A DNA stretch of 64,000 nucleotides from Epiperipatus broadwayi (lineage: Eukaryota > Onychophora > Udeonychophora > Euonychophora > Peripatidae), in contig JAQFVV010000027.1 in NCBI GenBank assembly GCA_028023455.1, forward strand, positions 8,739,845 to 8,803,844, given 5' to 3'. A model generated the notes under the pieces. That model searched no databases and was not told where the DNA came from. It saw nothing but the letters and a program-made list of their open reading frames with translations. Made by a program: the position numbers and the translations under genes. Position 1 is the first letter of the stretch; every line of letters begins with the position of its first letter. Below are positions 49,998 to 61,589 of this stretch, in pieces.

Positions 49998-50646
49998 ATT
50001 GTTATGTGATGCACTATGGCTTCTCCTTTCTCAGAGTCAGGAATCTTTTCGCCACTATGCCCAGAGAAACCTGTTAGCCACCTTACCTTCCCTTTCCATT
50101 CCCTACCCTATGTTTTTCCCATATTCTTCTCTATCCTGCTCCATTCCATTTCCACAACATTATCTTTGTCAACTCTATGGCCTTTATATCTAAATTCCCA
50201 TTATCTTTTCCCAAACCTATACAAATCAAGAACCCACTTTTTGTACAATCACTGTTTATATTTATTCTCCCACAACATTATTTGTACCCTTTCTGCTTGT
50301 AGGCATTTACATTCAATTAACAGATGCCTAATATTTTCTATGCCTTTCTTACATAACTTGCAGACTAAATCACTCATATTTTTCCATTTGTGTATATTCC
50401 TTTGTTGCTAATGATCCTATTCGAGCCTTAAACAGTAATCTACTTTCCTTGCTATTATATAAATTAAGTCACACACAATATTCTGTTTATTTCTATAAAT
50501 ATTTCAACTCTTTTTACTAATGCATCTATTCTTCTATCCCCTTTCTTGCCACTATAATACTCAACAATTCTCCTAACACAATCATCCCACCTTTTGTATA
50601 AGTATACTGACATAAAGTCTTTATCCAAATTTTTTGTAATACCATA
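49998..50646 (-). mobile_element. Family-A LINE, 5'-truncated 3' end
   Basis: On the minus strand it matches the last ~650 bases of the 39745-42828 copy, from the DLDKEF-encoding region (about 50610-50646) through the C-terminal cysteine region (near 50345-50370) to the tail GCATCACATAAC at 49998. Frames are broken. Forward open frames over this interval (49999-50411) are antisense shadows of the element. Confidence 0.82.
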
Positions 50647-51528
50647 CTATCAGTATTTTCAATAGTAGTTTGATGACTCCCCCAAATATCAACAAATGTC
50701 CCTTAATGATTACTCTATCTATAGATACAAAGTACGAATAGGTATGTAAAATATTTGGGCTCTTGGGGAAGGGGGGTGATCAAAAGGCAAAAAATCCAGT
50801 TAGAAATGGAAAAACTATATATGAAATATAATTAAAACAATTAAACAGAAAAGATGTGAGATTAAATACATTAATAAATAATACAATAATATATGAACAC
50901 TTTTTCAACAAATGATAATTATCAATTATGATAGCAGAATAACATTCATGTATAAGAATATTAAAAAAAAAAAAAAATTATGGAAAGTATAACAAAACCA
51001 AAAAAAATGTTGTCAATATTAATATAAACAAAAGTTACAACCTTTAAACCTCTAATAGATATATATGAAGATTAACCATACATAAAATTATGACAAAAAC
51101 ATTTGATAAAATTGATCATTTATAGATCTAAAACTATACTTAACTTGTAATCATTATAAGATGATTTACAAATAAATTTTCTGCCTGGATAACTATGATA
51201 CCAACTATTTCAAATAAATAATAACTATTAAATTAGAGTTTTAAATATATCTTTTATTATTTTTACTATTTGTAATTTTGTTTAGAGATAAATAAATACT
51301 TCCTGTATATTAAATAAATTTATTTATTAATAACAATATAAAACTATAAAATACATGCTTATTTTTATATTAGACCTCACTTCCATTTTTTTAAAAATAG
51401 TAATAATTAAAACAATACTAATTATCCCCCTCCCCCTTTAATTTCCTTTCCAAGCCTGTTCATTAAAGTATGAGGGTTTGCTATCTTAATATAAAACTGA
51501 GCACTGAGTGTATATATGTGAGGGAGAT
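50647..51528. other. AT-rich DNA, no gene seen
   Basis: No frame, RNA gene or repeat pair recognised. Poly-A tract near 50960. Confidence 0.45.
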
Positions 51529-51720
51529 GATAATCTGGACCAACTGATGAGTGGTGGTTCGGCACAAAATGTATGTGGTCATGTGTATCAGTGGTATGAG
51601 ATAGTGTGGATAGTTGAAAGATGCTGGAAAGTCTGAGTTCAAATCCCCCATATTTACAATTAGGCTCTAGGTATATGAAGAGTGCCTGCATTTCAAATAT
51701 TTCCAACTCTATATAAAAAA
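51529..51720 (+). repeat. SINE-like unit with tRNA-like promoter
   Basis: A box-A-like TATCAGTGGTATGAGATAG (about 51585-51604) and a box-B-like GAGTTCAAATCCCC (51635-51648) are spaced as in a tRNA gene, and the unit ends in an A-rich tract near 51714. The upstream part (51529-51570) is shared with 13870-13915. The overlapping minus frame at 51422-51706 is probably a chance frame. Acceptor and T stems pair poorly, so this is a decayed SINE, not a tRNA gene. Confidence 0.45.
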
Positions 51721-51761
51721 AATTAAAACTGAAAAACTTTCATGTAATTTTAAAAAAATCA

Positions 51762-52117
51762 CTTGTTTAGAGCGTTAGCATGCTCATAAGTTTACATATT
51801 GGTAAGTTCAGGCCCATATAATTTTTTCAGTTGGAGAGCTGACTTTAAAGACATGCAGATGTCTAAAGGTTCAGATCTTCTTGAGAATTATCTTTTAGAT
51901 AAATGCTTAGCTTGAGTTGGTTTTTTGAATCTAATGTCCCAACTCCTTACTGAAGAGACCCATAGGTCGAAACCGGTCTGGGGATGGGGACAATCTAAGA
52001 TAAAGATGATTTGAATGCCTTCTCTTGTAGTAGCATTTATCATAATAATAAAAAAAAAAAAAGCTTGTTTAGAGCGTTAGCATGCTTTTAAGTTTACATA
52101 TTGGTAATTGCAAGCTA
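51762..52117 (+). repeat. tRNA-derived SINE flanked by 50-bp direct repeats
   Basis: CTTGTTTAGAGCGTTAGCAT and the following AAGTTTACATATTGGTAA occur at 51762 and again at 52064. Between them, 51819-51890 resembles a tRNA-Lys-like gene: GCCCATATA, then TTTCAGTTGGAGAGCTGAC as box A and D-arm, then AAAGGTTCAGATCTTCT as T-arm with four of five pairs including one G-T. The body carries GGTCGAAACCGGTCTGGGG (about 51967-51985) and ends in an A-rich run at 52048-52062. Either a SINE inserted with an unusually long duplication, or a partial tandem array of a composite SINE whose first module is the 50-bp repeat. Confidence 0.55.
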
Positions 52118-53042
52118 TATATAAATCATGTGACATCTGACTTTTTATTATTACTATTATAATATTGATTATAAATTAAAATTATTGAATTAGGATAGGA
52201 AAAAAAACAGGCAGTTCACTGCAGTTAGGACTATTACGATTTAATGTTTTATTTCCCTTTAATTTTACTTGTAAAGGTAGGCTCAAATTTATTTAGAGAA
52301 TTAAGGAACATCTTAGAAATTTTATTTGGATAATAAAATTTTTTGACTAATTTGCGTACTTGTGACTTTTTAAGTAAACCAATATGGCAACCCTTATTTT
52401 TGATATAAAAATGTCTTAGTAGTTAAAACAAAATTAATAAATTTCATTAAGAAACTTTATTTCATTTTTTTTTTACTTATAGTGTGAGAAGATTCTGTGC
52501 AAGTTTTTTTTTTGTCAGCAGTTTTTTTTTTTTGGTAAATTGCCATAATGATAAATATTTGGAATCTACCTATCATGCGATGCAGTGGACTATTTCTAAA
52601 GATGCAGGATCCTGCCCTCCCAAAAAGTATGCATTAATGGTCACAATATGATTGCAAACTGCAGACATGAATAAAGTATAAATATTGTATATATTGAACC
52701 TGATTGAAATCTGTTTCAATGATGTGATTACCAAAAATATTTATTAAGCTTTTAATTTTCATTAAACGTAAAGGTTTAAATTTTCGTTATTATTTAAAAA
52801 GAATGCGTAAATCAAAATACACACGCATTTATATGTAAAACGGATTTGTTTTTAAATATTTATTGATTTATTTTAGAATAATTCTTATACCGCTGTTTTT
52901 AAATTCATTTGATTTAAAAACAAGCTGGCTAGCTAATTGCATTCCTGTTGCTTTTATTTTAATTATTGTAAACAGTTTTAATAGCGGAGATTTGATTTTT
53001 ATGTTGTTTTCATTTCAATAAACCCTGGGTAGAATTCTTAGA
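52118..53042. other. AT-rich DNA with one arm of a distant inverted repeat
   Basis: Bases 52353-52412 are the complement-related partner of 55044-55096 (see findings). Poly-T runs near 52470-52530. No gene recognised. Confidence 0.45.
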
Positions 53043-53551
53043 TAGATTGAGCGGGAGATTAATATTTACCCTGTCTAAGGCGAAGAAATTGGACAACAAG
53101 GAAAGTGTTTCGCGGGAAATGGAGCAACGTATAAATAACCCTGGAAATTTGGAGGGTCAGTTAATCCATTTTTGAGAGATAGACAAGTGGTTTTCTCACG
53201 TGAAAGTTATAGCAGCGCGGACATTTAAATTTCTTAATTAAAGGACATCAGCTGTTATTAAAGACTTTCGCTTGCAAAAATGAAAAATTCTATACTTGTT
53301 ATCACCACCCGAATGTCTTGCTAACTCCACAAAAGACGGATCCCTGACTTCCAAGTTGGCTCCAGTAATGCCTTGAACACCTAAAAGAAACCGGAACCTC
53401 TTTACATCTATCTTGCTGCTTCAAGAACCTGAAAATGAACTTAAGTAAAAGTGCGCACTCTACATGAACATTGCTTTTACCGAAAGGTAATTATTTTCGT
53501 TTTTATTCTTCCCAGGGTAAATTAGTTCTCATTAAATCTCCGCTCAATCTA
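53043..53551. repeat. Inverted-repeat segment with TA-flanked ends
   Basis: The left end TAGATTGAGCGGGAGATT and right end AATCTCCGCTCAATCTA are complements apart from a one-base gap. A second block, ACCCTG/CAGGGT, follows further in on each side. The ends could be read as a TA-duplicating DNA transposon nested in, or making up, the 5' part of the island. Confidence 0.5.
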
Positions 53552-54850
53552 ACCACCAATATGTATTCTTAAATCAATATAGCCTCATATTTAATATTTG
53601 CTGTGTTTTTCAATATTTTATAGTGTGTCTTAGAATCTTAGTTTTAAGATTCTAATTTGCTTTCCGTTTTGTTTATTGGAGAGTGACGAGTGAGTTTTCT
53701 ATTTTATGTAAGATTTTTATAAATGCTTTGGCAGTCGTGCTTTTAAAATGCTTACCTGTAATTATTTAGTATTTAAGAATTAATTAATTTTATACTCTAT
53801 GTTTGCCCTCTTGCTAAACCTCCAAAAAAATCTTTTGGCTGACGACTTTATTGTCTGATTTTCGCACGTGGAGATTTCGTTCTAAGATCTCTAAAAGTGG
53901 AAAGTAGAATTGTGTTTTTCTTTGTAATTTTATAAGTCATCAGCAGGAAGATAAAATTTATCCTTTCTTAAATTACAGGTGAGCGATACTTTCGTTCTGC
54001 TAAAGTGTTTACAACTTTTAAGATTTTCGTACTCCGTGCACTCTCCGATAGATTCATTTGTGTATTTATTACGTGTGCTTTAAATTTATCAGAACGTGTA
54101 CTCAGAATTTGGTTGTAAGTTTATTTTCTTTTCGTTATTTGCTGGGACAGACGTAACTGTTTTTCTAATCATTTACTTGTCTCTTATTGAGACCATTAAT
54201 TATTAATTTTAAAGTAATTTTCGCCAATCGTTTGGCTGGGATTCACCAGTTTAATTGTTTCTTCATTTCATTGATATTTTTCGATTGTTCTTGGGGTGGA
54301 TCAATCGCCGTTATTTTAAATGTAGTAATTGGTGCAGTTCATACCGATATAAGGACATTCAAGATCTGACCATGTTTAGATCTTGAACAGCTCATCGGCA
54401 CTGGTTCTTTGATCTATTTCAAGGGCATATGGTTTAAGTATCTGAAAGGGAAAACCAGTGTTTAAGTGAATCCTCTGCTGAATGAAATTTGCTTCCTCCC
54501 TTTTAACTTTGTTTATTAGAAGATCAGTCAGTCTGTCATAGCTTTGCCTTTAGTATTTCTGATACACGCCTGAGTTAACTCACATTTATTATGTCATAAA
54601 CTTACATTTAATAATTTATTTTCTCATAATAAAATTTATGAAATATGTTTAACTTAATTTGGCTGACGTTTGTCTTTGTGCTTTTGTCTCAATTGTCTAA
54701 ACAATTTAAGATCTCTTGTTTCTCCCTGAGTCTAGTCGGCGCAAACCATCATCATCATCTATTCTGATTACAGTAAACAAATTTTCCAGACACGTAGTGG
54801 TCCAGTGGCGCCCTCTGTTTCAGAATAGATTGAGTATCCGGTATAATATA
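53043..54850 (+). repeat. LTR-like higher-GC island
   Basis: A ~1.8-kb block of higher GC. It begins with an inverted-repeat segment (53043-53551) holding a TATA-like CGTATAAATAAC (about 53128). It carries an AATAAAATTTATG-type signal near 54628 and then the block TTGTTTCTCCCTGAGT/GTCGGCGCA shared with 49165 and, on the minus strand, with 42900. It ends near GTGGTCCAGTGGCGCCCTCT (about 54797-54816). That pattern, an end in CCA, one base and TGGCGCC, resembles an LTR end next to a primer-binding site. No gag or pol frame is visible downstream. A solo or incomplete long LTR is the best guess. Confidence 0.42.
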
Positions 54851-55614
54851 TATTTCATTTTTCTGTTAGTAAGTTAATCCAAAAAAAAAAAAAAAAGAGA
54901 GAAACTGTAAATATTGTAATTAATTTTTCCACAATCATTTTTTAAAAAAACAACAGTAATAAAAGATAATAATTAAATATGAATTTTCCTAGCAGGCATT
55001 TTTTTTTTGTAAACATTTTGGGGAGCCCCCAAAACTGTAGATTTATCAAAAATATGGGCTACCATCTTGGTTTACTTGAAAAACTCACAAGTACCCCATA
55101 TTTGGATTAATAGAATTCTGCTTTTATAAACGTGATAATTAATGATTGAACAATTATTATACAAATAATCTTAATGTAGTAAGTTTATGAGAGTTTTAGT
55201 GCAAGTTTTAAATAAATGAATGTCTGTTAGATTTATATGAGGAATTGTTTGTGTTTAGAAATGATGCCTCATTTATAATCTAAATAAATTTATAAGCTTT
55301 AATCTAAACAACTTAAAACTATCTATCTCCTATTTCTTCTAATTCATTTACATATCAAAAAAGGCCATTTCTTTTAATATTATTTTTGATTCTCTCTAAT
55401 CACTGGATCTTATGTTCCCTATACTTAACTTTCTTTTCTACACAATACAGACTGGTCAGTAATAAATATATATAATTAACAGGCATGAAATCTAACTAAT
55501 TCAAAGTACAATTTCCTTATTATACCTGCCCCCAAATCGACCAATTCAATGAATACATTTTCAGTATATATAGACATATTTAACCTAATCTATTTAAACT
55601 TCATCAGTCTGTAT
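54851..55614. other. AT-rich DNA, no gene seen
   Basis: Contains the right arm (55044-55096) of the inverted repeat described in findings. No frame or RNA gene recognised. Confidence 0.45.
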
Positions 55615-55865
55615 CTGGGATCCCCAACCCTATGCCCGCGGGCGCCATGGCCCGGCCGCAGATCATTTTACGTGTGCCCGCCGCTATCCGAACACGCTGA
55701 TACAAATAAATTTAATTTTTAAATTTTTTTCATAAATTATTGTATTATATTGTAATCAAATTTTAGGGCATACTATACTTTTACAGCGTAAAAATATTTT
55801 ATTTTTGAAATAAATATTGGTATTATAGAATGTGCTCTTAAGTGCAAAAAGGTTGGGGACCCCTG
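55615..55865. mobile_element. hAT-type MITE, second copy
   Basis: The ends CTGGGATCCCCAACC and GGTTGGGGACCCCTG match the termini of the element at 26179-26503 in the opposite orientation. The interior shares the GGGCGCCATGG and GTGCCCGCCGCTATC blocks and the AAGTGCAAAAAGG subterminus. The 8-bp flanks GTCTGTAT (55607-55614) and GTCTATAT (55866-55873) form a target duplication with one mismatch, so the insertion is older than the first. Length 251 bases, no transposase. Confidence 0.9.
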
Positions 55866-58449
55866 GTCTATATGATATCAATTTTTCTTCTTTCTCCAGT
55901 AATAATCCTCAAAATATCAATAGCATAAAGTATTTTATAATTGAAGTGTTTCCTAATTAAAATCTGAGTGATCAATCAAGTTATTAATTATTATATGTAG
56001 TATATATACTGAATTTGTATAGTCAAAACATTTAATAATTAGTTTATAAAAAATTTATTGCAAAGCTAATATTAAAAATTAAACAGTTATATTATTATAA
56101 TGTTGTTTAATTGCTTGGGGAAAGGATCAAGTGGACTCTAGAGCAACCAAAAAAGAAGTTGAAAACATTTCCTTGTTTAACTGATTGAAGAGAGATTTTT
56201 TTTTAACTTTATTCAGCAGGAAGATCAATCAGAAACTTCAATTCTGAGTCCACAATTCAACTTTTAAGATTGTATAGGATAATTATTGGTGTTTCAATGA
56301 ACTATTGTATTATTTTTGTATAAGGAGAAATCTACTAGTGTTACATGGACTGATAATAAATCAATAAAACACTTTGTGAAATCATTATTCAAAAATTTGA
56401 TAAAAATTGTAAGTAAAAAAAAAAAGATTATGTTAGATAAAAATTATATTATTTCATAAATAAATGTAACTTCAAGGTTAATTAAAGTTTAATTTTTTTT
56501 TTCCAAATCTGCATGAATCTTTTTATTTATATGAAATATTTTTCATTTCTTATCATATAAAATGGTTTATAGTTGATTTTTTAAAAAAAATATGTAAAAT
56601 ATATTTTATTTTTGTTTGTCTTAAATTTTAAAGCCAAAATTAATTAATATCAGTATTTACACACTCAGAAATCCAATCTATTTTTCATTTTCCGTCTGTT
56701 AGCAAAAAATAAAAATGCATATATAGATTTTAATTTGCATACAATTTTCAAAATCTCAAAACAAATGGTTCACAACAGATTCATAATGATCTAGATTAAA
56801 AACAATTCTGTTTATAATTCAAAACAATAATTTTGTTTGAGTTAGATTAGAATAACTTTTAAAATTTTTATACTTAAGATTACTTTTCTATTAAAAATAA
56901 ATGCTTGTTGAGAAATCAGTAGATCATAACCCTGTCACACATCTATTTCTAATACTCCACAACTTTAATACCTAACTTTTCACAATGTAACTGAAATTGT
57001 GACCACCATTTGTTCTTTTTAATTTCATCTCAAATCCTAACTTAATTCTGATTTTAACTAATCTTGACTCCAACTGTATTTCAATTTCAAATTCTCTATT
57101 TTTCTTTAAATACTAAATAATTTTGAAAATACCAACATCATGTCTACTATATCTTTCTTGTTTAATTTTACAATTATAATACTTATATCTATCTAATAAT
57201 CTGTCATATCTTTACATACATATGTCAACTTCCTTTTATATCTAATTTAACTTATTCATTCTACAAAAATTTTTATTTCTCATTAATTTCATTGAAAATG
57301 CCCTACAAGATTTTAAAATTACTATGATTACAATCAATATCAATAAAAATCAATATTTGTTAATAAATTACTAAGCATTTTGAAGCTAAAGTTGACTTCT
57401 GATAATTTCTAGTGGATCCAATCATCTATTCAACTTTTTAAAACCTGTTGATGATGCATTTATTATTTGTAATCTAATAATACCATCAATCTTTCAGAAA
57501 ATTATATCCATTTCTTGAAATTGTCTCATATAACCAAAATATATTTTCAGATGAACATTTTGTTTCAGGACAAATTTGGCCATTTTGACCCAAATGTTTA
57601 CAGTAATTTCAAGATTTCCGAAACAGCATCAAATTAAATGCATATTTCTTTCAGGGTTCAATTACATTACACAAAGTCATAAAAAATACTATATCTTAAA
57701 AAAATTATGGTTCTTGTGTTTGAAGATACAACCTAACATTTTAAGAATTTTTCCATATTTTATTATAATTGTGGCAATGTTAGTCTTAGATGAATTTAAT
57801 CTATGTGATATATATGATGTTAAAGATAATTTTCCCACAATTTCAGTCAGTCATTTCTCCTGGTATAATATGTCATCATATTCAGCACTATCTGTAAAAG
57901 TTTCTTAATAAACATCAAATCTAACCACTTTAGACTATAAGTGATCTGTAAAGCATAAACAGATGACTGTCCAATCTATACATACAATGATAACATCGAG
58001 CTGCCTTAACAAGACCATTAAAAATCTATTTTCTGATTGGGATCTTTCCTAGATTTATTCCACTGATCTGAAATCTTTATTATGGTTTTCCTACTAGAGA
58101 TTCAATATTCAAATTGAATAAGTAGGGTGGCAATATGCAAATTCATGTAACTAACTCCTTTGGAAATGTCAAACAAGTTTTTTATACCATAGCCAAATTT
58201 AATAATGTTTTTTAATCCAATTAAAAATTAATTAATAATAATTAGATAGCTTGGCCCATTTTAATACAATTCCATAATTTAGCAACTGAAGGCTTTAATA
58301 CACAATAAAGTTTCTTTGGTCATCTGCGTATCTTTTTTGAAACTAGTTTGTACTTTATTTCAATGATTTAAGGCTCTAACCCAGAAACGAATAATCTTTA
58401 TTCACCATGGCCCAAAAAATACAATTTGCATATTTATATAAAGTAGGTT
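55866..58449. other. AT-rich DNA, no gene seen
   Basis: The longest frame (57576-57908, 110 codons) is hydrophobic low complexity with no recognised domain. No RNA gene or element boundary found. Confidence 0.45.
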
Positions 58450-59000
58450 TTTGAACCCCTCCCCCAGCTAGTAACAGACTTATTAACAACTCTAAAGATA
58501 AAATCAATCCAGACCAAACCCTCTAGGTGGTATATAAGACAGTATGCCCACAAGCCAGCTGTGGGGATACATAGTTCGGGAAAACTCTGGCACTCACCAG
58601 AGTACCTCAACACACGTACGTATATAATAGATCACATACTGAAAAACGAAGGCAATTCAATATTCCTAGAACACCAAAAAACATCTAATCACGGATTTGA
58701 ACCCACCAATGCCAAAATCATGTGCTTGAACAGAAATGATGCCAAACGCAGAATAAAAGCATACTTCATTGCGAATGATCCAAAACCCACAACAGACGAG
58801 ATTCCTGCTTCTAAATTTCCAAGAAATGGATTGGTTAAATAATTTGCATATGCTAATGGTAACACAGAATGAAGAGTGACACAGGCTATGAATATGGGAT
58901 CAAATATGCCCCGAAAGCGTTAAGCCAGAATGAACACGGTTAAAATAATACTTTCACTGGTGTGCATTGGAAGCGCAGTATAATATTTATTTAATGTGTG
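58450..59000 (+). pseudogene. Penelope-like element 3' end (GIY-YIG), plus copy
   Basis: The forward translation reads KDKINPD (about 58494-58514), then VVYKTVCPQASCGDT, a stop, FGKT (58528-58587). This is the GIY-YIG start of Penelope-like elements (pattern 'KDK......G.VY..PC..C...YIG.T'). After a frameshift, the open frame 58561-58842 continues with NEGNSIFLEH, HGFEPTNAKIMCLNRNDAKRR and AYFIANDPKP, the second half of the nuclease region. The 3' tail has CCCCGAAAGCGTTAAGCCAG (about 58911-58930). A frameshift and a stop break the domain and no reverse transcriptase is present. An inverted, diverged partner is at 59200-59880. Confidence 0.72.
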
Positions 59001-59199
59001 CATGATTAAAGTTAATAAAAATAGGACTTAAAATAAAATGAAGTACAAAGCACTATAGAAGAAAAAATATTTTTACAAATAAATTATGAAAATATACAAA
59101 AATCTGTTAAATACTATTTTGATACTGTAAAAACAGTTATATGTATTTAAATCAAATGCAAGCACTATAAATAATGCAAATATATGATAATGATTATTA
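59001..59199. other. Spacer between two converging Penelope-like tails
   Basis: AT-rich spacer, no gene seen. The two tails face each other across it. Confidence 0.5.
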
Positions 59200-59880
59200 A
59201 TAACACGCTGATGCGTTGTGGTGCAACTTTTCTATATAATAATAAATTTCTGTATGCTTTCTATATCATAATTTCTGCAGACTAAGCGCTTTCAGAGTTT
59301 TGTCACTCCATAATCACAGTCTCTTAGATTATTAACGTCATTATATGCAAATGTATGCAAAACTATCTCCTATATTATCCATTTTCTGGAAATGGAAGAA
59401 CAAGTGTCTTCTATTTATTGAGTTGATATCATTGGTGATAAAACAAGCTTCCATGATTTTTCTCTTGATGTCATTCCTTTCTGTGCATAATATATCAGCC
59501 TTGGAGGGTTCAAATCTGTGTTTGAGCTCTTGTTGGTGGTCAGCAAATACAGAATTGCCTTCTTTTTTGGTTATTGCTCTTGTATATGTGTATTTGTGTT
59601 GATTATTTTAAAAAAGTGTACATTTTAAATGCAACTTCAATGACTTTCTTGCTTTTATTTCTGCACAGGATATCTATATTTGGTTCACAATTAAAAACTC
59701 TTACATGGACACATGATTTATCATACATTAGTTTGCTTTTTGGTAGATTAAAATATTGGATGTTAATCAAAAAATCCTTTAAACAACTGAAGAACAATAG
59801 CATATGAAATGGGTTTCTTATAGGATTGCAAAGAAATTTATTCCAGATTCTAGAATAAAGCTAACTAGATTACATCTTCC
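59200..59880 (-). pseudogene. Penelope-like element 3' end, minus copy
   Basis: On the minus strand, 59575-59405 encodes KEGNSVFADHQQ, RFEPSKADILCTERNDIKRK and ACFITNDIN. This aligns position by position with the plus copy (NEGNSIFLEHQK, GFEPTNAKIMCLNRNDAKRR, AYFIANDPK). Upstream on the same strand, the frame 59603-59803 ends in ILCRNKSKKVIEVAFKMYTF, resembling the 'I.VAFK...TL' linker between RT and GIY-YIG in these elements. The tail has CTCTGAAAGCGCTTAGTCTG, matching the plus copy's tail. The forward frame at 59345-59602 is its antisense shadow. Broken by stops. Confidence 0.68.
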
Positions 59881-60459
59881 TAGATGTTATTAGATCTCAT
59901 CACAGATTTAGAAGTACCAATCACTGCACACATTTGCTTTAGTGAATAACACAAATGACCATTCAATCCTACAATGAGAGAATTATAAGATTTAGTAGAC
60001 CTATTAGAGAATCTATCATCTGACTAAAATTTATCCAATCTTAACAATTTATCAGAAAAAATATTTATTCCCATATCGCCAGTATGGGAGCTAATGCTCT
60101 CTATATTCACATCTTGTGGTTCCTTGCATATTTCTTTAAATTTATTAATCTATATGACTTGCAGTCATGTTAGCTATGTCTTTGGATTAATTAGTATGAT
60201 GCAAAGGAAAATTTTGAAAAACCAAATTTCAAATTTGCAATTACTTTTTACTAAATTGATTCCATTTATATATATACATGCTATCTTAATATCCTTACTA
60301 AACAAAAAAAAAAAATCTGTTGAAAAGACTTTTCCATTGCTGATAATGCACATGTAAGAAAGTAAGATTTTTACTTCAGTAATTCCAATCAGTGAAATAA
60401 TTCATTAATTATATCAGTTAATAACCTAAGTTTCAACAAAACATGATTATCATGCTATA
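59881..60459. other. AT-rich DNA, no gene seen
   Basis: The frame at 60094-60357 (87 codons) has no motif. Confidence 0.4.
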
Positions 60460-61384
60460 GAATAATTTCATCCAATTTTTGAATAAAACTATAGATCTTC
60501 ATATTAAGACTCTTTCAACAAGAATTTGAATAATCTATGTGTGAAATGAAAATGCTTCGATTATTTTACCAACAATCTTTACAATTTAATTTCAAGATTT
60601 TATGGATGATTTAGATGTTTTTTTATGAATTTTATATAATAAAATGATAAAATTGTACAAATTTTATTGTGCAAAAGTTTTATAAATCCAATATTTTAAC
60701 CTAAAATGGATAGGATATGTCAGAACCTAATTAATCACCTTCCTTCAAAATTTGTTAAATCCATAAATTTTTAAAAATACCACAAAGACACCAAACATTG
60801 AAGACAATATATATATTAGTATAGCAAGCACTCATAAGTGAAAAAGGCTATTGTAATTCCATACACACGCAAAAAAAAACAACAACACAAAAGCAATTAA
60901 TCTTGCAGCACTTTGGAATAATTTCATCCAATTTTTGAATAAAACTATAGATCTTCATATTAAAACTCTTTCAACAAGAATTTGAATAATCTGTGTGAAA
61001 TGAAAATGCTTTGATTATTTTACCAACAATCTTTACAATTTAATTTCAAGATTTTATGGATGATTTAGATGTTTTTTATGAATTTTATATAATAAAATGA
61101 TAAAATTGTACAAATTTTATTGTGCAAAAGTTTTATAAATCCAATATTTTGACCTAAAATGGATAGGACATGTCAGAACTTAAGGGCAATAGTTAATCAC
61201 CTTCCTTCAAAATTTGTTAAATCCATAAATTTTTAAAAATACCACAAAGACACCAAACATTGAAGACAATATATATATATATTAGTATAGCAAGCACTCA
61301 TAAGTGAAAAAGGCTGTTGTAATTCCACACACACACACACACAAAAAAAAAAACCCACAAAAGCAATTAATCTTGCAGCACTTT
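60460..61384. repeat. 456-bp tandem duplication, two units
   Basis: Unit 1 spans 60460-60915 and unit 2 spans 60916-61384. They agree almost base for base; GAATAATTTCATCCAATTTT recurs exactly 456 bases apart. Differences are a ~13-base insertion (GGGCAATAGTTAA near 61180) and length changes in the TA and CA microsatellites near 60815, 61270 and 61325. CAGCACTTTGG closes both units. No coding content. The high identity indicates a recent duplication. Confidence 0.93.
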
Positions 61385-61589
61385 GGAATATCATTGAAAT
61401 AATCTTCCTAATGTAAATGAAACTTATATTTCCTATGAAAATAAGAAATCGTGTTTCCCATAAAATATTTTTTTTAGATGAGATTTTATGGCACTAGTTT
61501 CTGTATTCTCACATTCAACAAGATGAACATGATGATTAGACTTATAATTTTAATATTATATTTTTAGAATATTATAGGAATCCTTAAAA
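61385..61589. other. AT-rich DNA, no gene seen
   Basis: Nothing recognised. Confidence 0.45.

Noticed and set aside
49999-50411. Two forward frames of 64 and 131 codons
   Set aside because: They are antisense to a family-A LINE 3' end that reads on the minus strand.
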